Assembly (NCBI GenBank): GCA_022827165.1
Contig: JAJDTN010000186.1
Span: forward strand, 1 to 20,471
Direction of reading: 5' to 3'
Length of the DNA stretch: 20,471 bases
Origin: Candidatus Latescibacterota bacterium
GTDB lineage: Bacteria; Latescibacterota; UBA2968; UBA8231
How positions within the stretch are numbered: position 1 is the stretch's first letter; each line of letters starts with the position of its first letter. A program made the position numbers and the translations under genes. Under the pieces are notes generated by a model. That model saw nothing but the letters and a program-made list of their open reading frames with translations. It was not told the origin of the DNA and ran no database searches. Positions 16,200-20,471 of this stretch are shown here, one piece after another.

Positions 16200-17144
16200 T
16201 CAGAAGCGGACGTCGGCGGAGAGCAGATAGGTGCCCTCGAGGTCGTCGTGCTGCAGGTAGGCGAGATCGACCTGCAGCCGGCGACTGACCCGCAGACCGA
16301 CTCCGAAGGTCTGGCGCAGTTCCTCCAGACCGGCGCGCAAGGCCAGCCGCCCGGCGTCGTACTCGATGCCGGCGTGGACCGGGGCGGTGCCGGCCTCGTC
16401 CTCGGCGTCGCCCCCCGAGCGCGAGCCGATGGCCACCGAAGCCGTTCCCCCGGCGAGAGCGCGTCCATAGGCCACTCCCAGGAGGATGGAGGGCCGGATG
16501 CGGTCGGTGGTGCCGTCCCAGAGGATTGGGGTGGTGGTCACGTCGCGGATGTTGGCGGCCAGGGTCAGGGAGGGGGCCGGGCGGTAGCGCAGCCCCAGGT
16601 CGAGGCCGCCGCCGTAGGCGGTGAGGTCGGCCACCGAGCGATGGATGAGCTTGGCGCTGGCGCCGATGTCGAGACGCTCGCCCAGGCGCCGGCCCGCGGA
16701 GAGGTACAGGGCGTAGTCGGCGGCCGACTCGGTGGACGAGACGAAGGGGCGGTTGTCGGGCCCCAGAGGCGCGGAGGGGTCGGGCAGGTCGGTGAAGTGG
16801 ATGCCGTCGACGCCGAGGCGCAGCAGGCCGATGCCGAGGCCGTCGAAGTACGGTCCGGGGGTGACGAAGGCCACGTAGTCCTGCCGGACGAGTCCGTTGA
16901 AGCGCTCGCCGTGGGTGAAGTGGGCCTGGCGCTCGGGCGAGCCGGCGAGACCGGCGCTGTTCCAGTATCCGGCGGTGGCCGCGTCTCCCAGGGCCACGCA
17001 GGCGCTGCCGAGGGCGAGCCCCCGGGCCCCGGCGCCGACAGCCAGGAACTCGCCGGCGTAGGCGCTGGCCCCGTGAGCCGGGGCGGCGGGCCAGGAGAGG
17101 AGGGCGGAAGAGAGCAGCGCCGTGCAGGAAAACCGTCGAGTCAC
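16200..17144 (-). CDS. PorV/PorQ-family outer-membrane protein, second copy
   Basis: 314 residues from a GTG at 17144. The signal peptide is RRFSCTALLSSALLSWPAAPAHG, followed by the family signature AGEFLAVGAGARGLALGSACVALGD, then ATAGYWNSAGLAG. Many beta-strand segments follow, ending in YLLSADVRF with a terminal Phe, as expected for an outer-membrane barrel. It is a homologue, not a close copy, of the PorV-like protein at 2594-3649. An upstream in-frame TTG at 17180 would put a charged tail before the signal peptide and is less likely. The placement between glycerate kinase and era, with its own promoter candidate, separates it from the main surface cluster. It may handle type IX-like cargo or act as a general FadL-like porin; nothing here decides. 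Confidence 0.83.
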   Translation of the reverse strand: MTRRFSCTALLSSALLSWPAAPAHGASAYAGEFLAVGAGARGLALGSACVALGDAATAGYWNSAGLAGSPERQAHFTHGERFNGLVRQDYVAFVTPGPYFDGLGIGLLRLGVDGIHFTDLPDPSAPLGPDNRPFVSSTESAADYALYLSAGRRLGERLDIGASAKLIHRSVADLTAYGGGLDLGLRYRPAPSLTLAANIRDVTTTPILWDGTTDRIRPSILLGVAYGRALAGGTASVAIGSRSGGDAEDEAGTAPVHAGIEYDAGRLALRAGLEELRQTFGVGLRVSRRLQVDLAYLQHDDLEGTYLLSADVRF

Positions 17145-17151
17145 GTATTCA

Positions 17152-17180
17152 AGTCTAGAGGTGGGGCCCGGGGACTTCAA
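17152..17180 (-). promoter_or_regulatory. Candidate sigma70-type promoter for the PorV/PorQ-like gene, possibly leaderless
   Basis: On the minus strand TTGAAG (17175-17180), 17 bases, then TAGACT (17152-17157). Transcription starting 7-8 bases downstream would begin at or next to the GTG at 17144. No ribosome binding site precedes that GTG, so a leaderless message is plausible. Confidence 0.45.
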
Positions 17181-17204
17181 CTCGCGAGGCGCCGGACGGG
17201 TTGC

Positions 17205-18548
17205 TCAGCCGACCAGCATCAGTCTCAGGTCCATCACGTTGGTCCCGGTGGGCCCGGTGACGATGAGGTCTCCGAGAGCCTCGAAGAAGGGGTAGGAGTC
17301 GTTGCGCTCGAGGTGATCACCCGCCGACAGTCCGGCGGCGGCGGCGCGGGCCACGGTCGTCCCGTCGGCGATGGCCCCGGCGGCATCGGTGGGCCCGTCG
17401 GTGCCGTCGGTGCCGGCGCTCATGAGCGTGATCCCGGTGGTTCCCTGCAGGCCGAGGGCGGCGGCGAGGGCGAACTCCTGGTTGCGCCCGCCCTTGCCGC
17501 CGCCCCGGAGGGTGACCGTGGTCTCGCCGCCGCTGATGAGGCAGGCGGGGGCGGGGACGGGCTGCCCGCTGAGGGCGATCTCGGCGGCGATGGCGGCGTG
17601 GACCCCGGCCGCATCGCGGGTCTCACCCGCGATGCGCGTCGACAGCACCAGGGCGCGGTAGCCGCGGTGGACCGCCTCCTCCCGCGCCGCTTCGAGGGCC
17701 AGCGAGTTGTTGCCGATCACCAGATTGAGGGCCGCCTGCACCGACGGATCCTCGGCTCCCGGCGTCTCGGGGAGGTGTCCGCCGGCGCCCCCCTCGAAGC
17801 GCGCGACCACGGACGCCGGCAGAGCTTCCCGCAGCCGGTAGCGGTCGACGAGGCGCAGGCAGCCCTCGAAGGTGGTGGGATCGGCGCAGGTCGGTCCCGA
17901 GGCGATGGTGTGCACCGGGTCGCCGATGACGTCGGAGACCATCAGGGAGACCACCCTCGCCGGCGCCGCCCGCCGGGCCAGCTGTCCGCCCTTGACCTCC
18001 GACAGGTGCTTTCTGACGGCGTTGAGCTCGTCGATGGTGGCCCCACAGCGCAGCAGGGCGGCGGTGGCGGCGACCTTCTCCTTGAGGGAGATGCCGTCGG
18101 CGGGCGCCGGCATCAGCGCCGATCCCCCGCCGGAGAACAGGCACAGGACCACATCGTCGGGGCCGAGGCCGTCGACGAGCCGAAGCATGCGCCGCGTCCC
18201 CTCCACCCCGGCGTCGTCGGGCAGGGGGTGGCCGCACTCCACCGTGTGGATGGTCGCCAGACTCAGGCGGTGACCGTACTTGGTGTTGATGGAGCCGGCC
18301 GTGAGGCGGGGCCCGAGGACAGCCTCGACGGCGGCTGCCATGGCCGGTGTGGCCTTGCCCGCCCCCACGACGACGATCCGGGAATCGCGGGCAAGGGGCA
18401 GCCGGTGGTCGCCGGCGACCAGATCCGTTCCGTGCAGGGAGAGGGCGCGGGCGACCAACTCCCCCGGCTCGACGGCGGCGATGGCGGCGCGAAGAATGGC
18501 GAGGGCGTCCTCGCGGTGGCGGGCGGCGACCTCCTGCGGCCGCCTCAT
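17205..18548 (-). CDS. gckA: Glycerate 2-kinase, MOFRL family (GckA/TtuD type)
   Basis: 447 residues, normal family length. Phosphorylates D-glycerate to 2-phosphoglycerate, feeding glycolysis from serine or glyoxylate routes. The N-terminal DUF4147 domain has GAGKATPAM (62-70), CLFSGGGSAL (136-145), NAVRKHLSEVKGGQLA and SDVIGDP...IASGPT. The C-terminal MOFRL domain shows SGGETTVT (339-346), GKGGRNQEFA (351-360) and SAGTDGTDGPTDAAGA. The ATG is 7 nt after the lexA stop, so it is very likely transcribed from the lexA promoter, an unusual coupling of a metabolic kinase to the SOS regulator. AGAAGGA lies upstream of the start, inside the end of lexA. Confidence 0.92.
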   Translation of the reverse strand: MRRPQEVAARHREDALAILRAAIAAVEPGELVARALSLHGTDLVAGDHRLPLARDSRIVVVGAGKATPAMAAAVEAVLGPRLTAGSINTKYGHRLSLATIHTVECGHPLPDDAGVEGTRRMLRLVDGLGPDDVVLCLFSGGGSALMPAPADGISLKEKVAATAALLRCGATIDELNAVRKHLSEVKGGQLARRAAPARVVSLMVSDVIGDPVHTIASGPTCADPTTFEGCLRLVDRYRLREALPASVVARFEGGAGGHLPETPGAEDPSVQAALNLVIGNNSLALEAAREEAVHRGYRALVLSTRIAGETRDAAGVHAAIAAEIALSGQPVPAPACLISGGETTVTLRGGGKGGRNQEFALAAALGLQGTTGITLMSAGTDGTDGPTDAAGAIADGTTVARAAAAGLSAGDHLERNDSYPFFEALGDLIVTGPTGTNVMDLRLMLVG

Positions 18549-18555
18549 GAATGGG

Positions 18556-19182
18556 TCACATCCTTCTCATGAGGCCCACCACCTTGCCGGCGATGCGCAG
18601 CTGGGTACCCTCATCTCCGGAGAGGACGATAGGTGCGTAGGCGGGGTTTTCCGGGAGCAGCCGGACGGCCCCGGCCACCGGATCGAAGCGCTTGACGGTG
18701 GCCTCGTCGTCGAGGAGGGCGACGACGATGTCGCCGCGGTCCGCCGTCTCCTGCTGGCGGGCGACGACGATGTCGCCGTCGAGGATGCCGGCGTCGGTCA
18801 TGCTGTCGCCGCGCACGCGCAGGGCGAAGGCTCGTCCCGAAGCCGGCGCCAGGGACGGATCGACGTGGATGGTGTCTTCCACGTTCTCCTCCGCCAGGAT
18901 CGGGGCGCCGGCCGCGACCCGTCCGAGAACGGGAACCTGCACCGTCGCGTGCTCGGGCAGGTAGGGGCCGTCCACCAGCTCGATGCCCCGCGACAGCCGG
19001 GGATGGCGGCGGATGTGTCCCTTCTTCTCGAGGGCGGCCAGGGTGGTGCGGACCCCGTTGGTGGAGCTGATGCCGAACTGCTCCATGATCTCGCGGATCG
19101 TGGGCGGGGCCCCTCGCCGGCGGATGATGCCGGCGATGAAGTCGAAGATCGCCTGCTGGCGCTGGGTCAGTTGCTTGGCCAT
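18556..19182 (-). CDS. lexA: SOS repressor LexA
   Basis: 208 residues. The N-terminal winged helix (TQRQQAIFDFIAGII ... PTIREIMEQFGISSTNGVRTTLAALEKKG) binds DNA. The C-terminal S24 peptidase domain cleaves itself when RecA filaments form. Cleavage site Ala91-Gly92 is in GRVAAGAPILAEEN; the catalytic Ser127 is in RGDSMTD and Lys164 in EATVKRF. All are intact. The ATG is preceded by AGGAGG at 7 nt. A GAAC-N4-GTTC box in its promoter indicates self-repression. This box is the type known from Firmicutes and Actinobacteria and is also recorded in some other phyla. First gene of the minus-strand run. Confidence 0.96.
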   Translation of the reverse strand: MAKQLTQRQQAIFDFIAGIIRRRGAPPTIREIMEQFGISSTNGVRTTLAALEKKGHIRRHPRLSRGIELVDGPYLPEHATVQVPVLGRVAAGAPILAEENVEDTIHVDPSLAPASGRAFALRVRGDSMTDAGILDGDIVVARQQETADRGDIVVALLDDEATVKRFDPVAGAVRLLPENPAYAPIVLSGDEGTQLRIAGKVVGLMRRM

Positions 19183-19189
19183 GGCCTGG

Positions 19190-19195
19190 CCTCCT
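19190..19195 (-). promoter_or_regulatory. Strong ribosome binding site of lexA (AGGAGG)
   Basis: The minus strand reads AGGAGG, seven bases, ATG at 19182. It fixes the lexA start, and its perfect match to the anti-Shine-Dalgarno contrasts with the weak or absent sites before most other genes here. Confidence 0.8.
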
Positions 19196-19248
19196 CTCTC
19201 TCCGTGATGTCGGGCGCGCGTCCCGATCCAGGCTGCCGAATCGCATCA

Positions 19249-19277
19249 ACGATACTGAACATTCGTTCATTTGTCAA
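19249..19277 (-). promoter_or_regulatory. lexA: lexA promoter (TTGACA-17-TATCGT)
   Basis: The minus strand has a consensus -35 TTGACA (19272-19277), a 17-base spacer and a -10 TATCGT (19249-19254). The predicted transcript starts near 19242 with a leader of about 60 bases before lexA. Confidence 0.75.
19256..19269. promoter_or_regulatory. LexA operator (SOS box, TGAAC-N4-GTTCA)
   Basis: A perfect palindrome with 5-base arms, TGAAC ATTC GTTCA, matches the GAAC-N4-GTTC LexA box. It lies wholly inside the 17-base spacer of the lexA promoter, so bound LexA would exclude RNA polymerase. Confidence 0.82.
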
Positions 19278-19327
19278 TGCCTCAGACGCCCGGCTCCGGC
19301 GAGACCGAAAGGCCTCCCGGACCCTGG

Positions 19328-19356
19328 TTGACAAAGTCCACCCTAGTCTCTACCGT
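19328..19356 (+). promoter_or_regulatory. Candidate sigma70-type promoter for the 19425 gene (TTGACA-17-TACCGT)
   Basis: The plus strand has TTGACA (19328-19333), 17 bases, TACCGT (19351-19356). It is divergent from the lexA promoter; the two -35 boxes are 50 bases apart. It would drive the small exported protein and the lipoprotein downstream, with a leader of about 60 bases. Confidence 0.6.
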
Positions 19357-19362
19357 AGTCTC
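19344..19362 (+). repeat. Direct repeat TAGTCTC flanking the -10 element
   Basis: TAGTCTC occurs at 19344-19350 and 19356-19362, twelve bases apart, on either side of the -10 hexamer; a degenerate relative (TAAGTCC) follows at 19375-19381. It could be a regulator site placed on one face of the helix, or chance. Confidence 0.35.
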
Positions 19363-19424
19363 CGCAACCTAACGTAAGTCCACAAGTTTCATGGAGTTGG
19401 CGCATTCCCGGGCGCTTCACGGCC

Positions 19425-19961
19425 GTGCAGATGACCCTGGTTCCCCCCAGTGCTTCCACCCTCCTTCGGGCCCTGCCCGCGTGCATCGCCCTCGGCCTGC
19501 TGCCCCTGGCCGCTGCCGCGGCATCCGACGCGGCGCCGCCCCCGGGGTCCGGGGCCGCCGTCGAGCGGCCGGCGGCCATGCGGGGCTCCGAGGCCGACGG
19601 GTCCGGGTCGCTGATCACGTTTCGCCGAACCCTCGGCCTGGCCTTTCTCGCGGGCGGCGCCGCCCTCACCGCCCGGGGATTCGATTACAAGGACGAGGCC
19701 GACGCCTTCTACGAGGCCTACAAGGCCGCCGACGACCAGGCCGAGATCCAGAAGCTCTACCAGCGCACCACCAACCGGGACGTGAAGAGTCAGGTCAGCT
19801 GGGCCCTGGCCGCCGCCTGCGGCGTGACCGGCCTGCGTCTCCTGTTCACCGGCGGCGGCGAGTTCCGCGGCGCCGCCTCGGCGGGCAGCCCCTCCCTCTC
19901 CCTGGTACCGGTCGCGGCGCCCCGGGTACTCGGGCTCCGGCTGCAGCGCCGCTTCCACTGA
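19425..19961 (+). CDS. Small exported protein of unknown function
   Basis: 178 residues from GTG 19425, or 176 from ATG 19431; no clear ribosome binding site decides between them. The signal peptide is LLRALPACIALGLLPLAAAAA|SDA, followed by a Pro/Ala/Gly-rich stretch. A hydrophobic segment (TLGLAFLAGGAALTARGF) leads into a charged helical region rich in Asp, Glu, Lys and Tyr (YKDEADAFYEAYKAADDQAE, then LYQRTTNRD). A second hydrophobic segment, SWALAAACGVTGLRLLF, follows. The C-terminus reads APRVLGLRLQRRFH, recalling the terminal strands of the two DUF5683-type proteins. The hydrophobic-charged-hydrophobic layout suggests membrane association, with the charged part in the periplasm. No family is recognised with confidence. 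It is likely in an operon with the lipoprotein 19 nt downstream. Confidence 0.65.
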   Translation: MQMTLVPPSASTLLRALPACIALGLLPLAAAAASDAAPPPGSGAAVERPAAMRGSEADGSGSLITFRRTLGLAFLAGGAALTARGFDYKDEADAFYEAYKAADDQAEIQKLYQRTTNRDVKSQVSWALAAACGVTGLRLLFTGGGEFRGAASAGSPSLSLVPVAAPRVLGLRLQRRFH

Positions 19962-19980
19962 TCCGGGTGAAGCCCCTGCC

Positions 19981-20471
19981 ATGAAGAGCATCGCCGCCGG
20001 CGCCCTGCTGCTCGCCCTCCTCGCCGTGGGCTGCGATCGCGACCGCAGCAACCCCCTCGATCCCCAGGCCGATCTGGTCCAGGGCCGGCCGGCGACCCCG
20101 GCGGAGGTCTCGGCCCGGGGAGAGATCGGACGTATCCGCCTGGCCTGGCAGCCGGTGACCGACCCGGATCTGGCGGGCTACGCCGTCCTGCGCTCCGACC
20201 GCTCCAACGGCACCTTCACCTTCGTCTCCGGAGAGGGCGATTCGACGGCGGGGATCACCACCGGCAAGACCACCTTCGACGACACCATCCGCGGCGAGAT
20301 CCGCACCTTCTTCTACCGGGTGGCGGCCGTCGACACCAGCGGTCTTCGCAGCGAGCTGTCGGGTTTCGTGGGGGCTACGTCCCTTGCGGACGAGCGGGCG
20401 CCGGAGTCCCCTCATTCGGTCTCGGCGGTAGCGTCGGAGACGCCTGGGGAGGTGGTGGTTCGCTGGAGCGC
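19981..20471 (+). CDS. Fibronectin type III repeat lipoprotein, 3' end outside window
   Basis: 163 complete codons are visible before the window ends. The start ATG is followed by a lipoprotein signal peptide, SIAAGALLLALLAVGC, with the Cys at residue 18 as lipidation site. A short linker DRDRSNPLDPQAD follows; the 'NPLDP' motif after the lipobox is common in such lipoproteins. Residues about 40-130 form a fibronectin type III domain (RIRLAWQPVTDPDLAGYAVLRSD ... FFYRVAAVDTSGLRSELS). A second begins at about residue 140 (VSAVASETPGEVVVRWS). The role is presumably binding or structural at the periplasmic or outer surface. It is probably transcribed with the small exported protein upstream from the promoter near 19350. 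Confidence 0.85.
   Translation, partial: MKSIAAGALLLALLAVGCDRDRSNPLDPQADLVQGRPATPAEVSARGEIGRIRLAWQPVTDPDLAGYAVLRSDRSNGTFTFVSGEGDSTAGITTGKTTFDDTIRGEIRTFFYRVAAVDTSGLRSELSGFVGATSLADERAPESPHSVSAVASETPGEVVVRWS

Noticed and set aside
16199..16468. ATG at 16468 as era start, adding about 90 residues
   Set aside because: The extension is the PorV/PorQ-like gene read out of frame, with Arg/Pro/Ser-rich sequence unlike any Era N-terminus.
17145..17180. TTG at 17180 as start of the PorV/PorQ-like gene
   Set aside because: It would place a dozen extra residues before an otherwise standard signal peptide and overlaps the candidate -35 box.
16035..18572. Long plus-strand open frame over era, PorV/PorQ-like and glycerate kinase
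   Set aside because: It lies opposite three genes with conserved motifs and has no domain of its own.
19391..19984. Open frame from ATG 19391 overlapping the small exported protein gene
   Set aside because: Its product is Arg/Gly/Pro-rich without signal peptide or domain, while the frame from 19425 has a clean signal peptide and ends just before the lipoprotein gene.
1..20471. tRNA/rRNA genes, CRISPR arrays, insertion sequences, attachment sites
   Set aside because: No cloverleaf-like segments, spaced identical repeats, transposase motifs or terminal inverted repeats were noticed by eye on either strand.

Overview
The window is a strongly G+C-rich bacterial fragment, with codons mostly ending in G or C, and is almost fully coding. 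It carries Gram-negative outer-membrane proteins, a lipoprotein, and exported proteases that end in FlgD-like/type IX-style sorting domains next to PorV/PorQ-family barrels. That combination points to the FCB superphylum. An uncultured high-G+C lineage such as Eisenbacteria or Krumholzibacteriota is my guess; no rRNA is present to settle it.

Region 1 (1-13005, plus strand) is a compact cluster for cell-surface and exported proteins. In order: the 3' part of a C25 gingipain/PorU-like protein; a PorV-like barrel; an M6-like protein with an FG-GAP propeller and C-terminal sorting domain; a fusion of peptidase MA domain, TolB-like propeller and BamA-like barrel; two DUF5683-type proteins; and an M30-like metalloprotease with a sorting domain. 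From 6690 on the genes overlap or sit 3 nt apart, so they are probably translationally coupled. Of the four protease-like proteins, two keep complete zinc-site motifs. The other two have lost signature residues: Ser for the C25 nucleophile, and KFFGH with a missing Asp in the M6 domain.

Region 2 (13013-19182, minus strand, convergent with region 1 across 7 nt) reads lexA, glycerate 2-kinase, a second PorV/PorQ-family gene, era, purD, folB, folK. lexA has a clear sigma70-type promoter with a GAAC-N4-GTTC operator inside the -35/-10 spacer, which indicates self-repression. The PorV/PorQ-like gene has its own candidate promoter, placed so close that the message may be leaderless.

Region 3 (19183-20471, plus strand, divergent from lexA) starts with a sigma70-type promoter, followed by a small exported protein of unknown function and a fibronectin-III lipoprotein that runs off the window.

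Two genes, the M6-like gene and era, have no usable ATG/GTG/TTG at the expected place. One looks like a single-base frameshift; the other may use a non-standard start or carry a sequence error. No tRNA, rRNA, CRISPR array, insertion sequence or convincing terminator was seen, and no gene-free stretch exceeds 300 bases.
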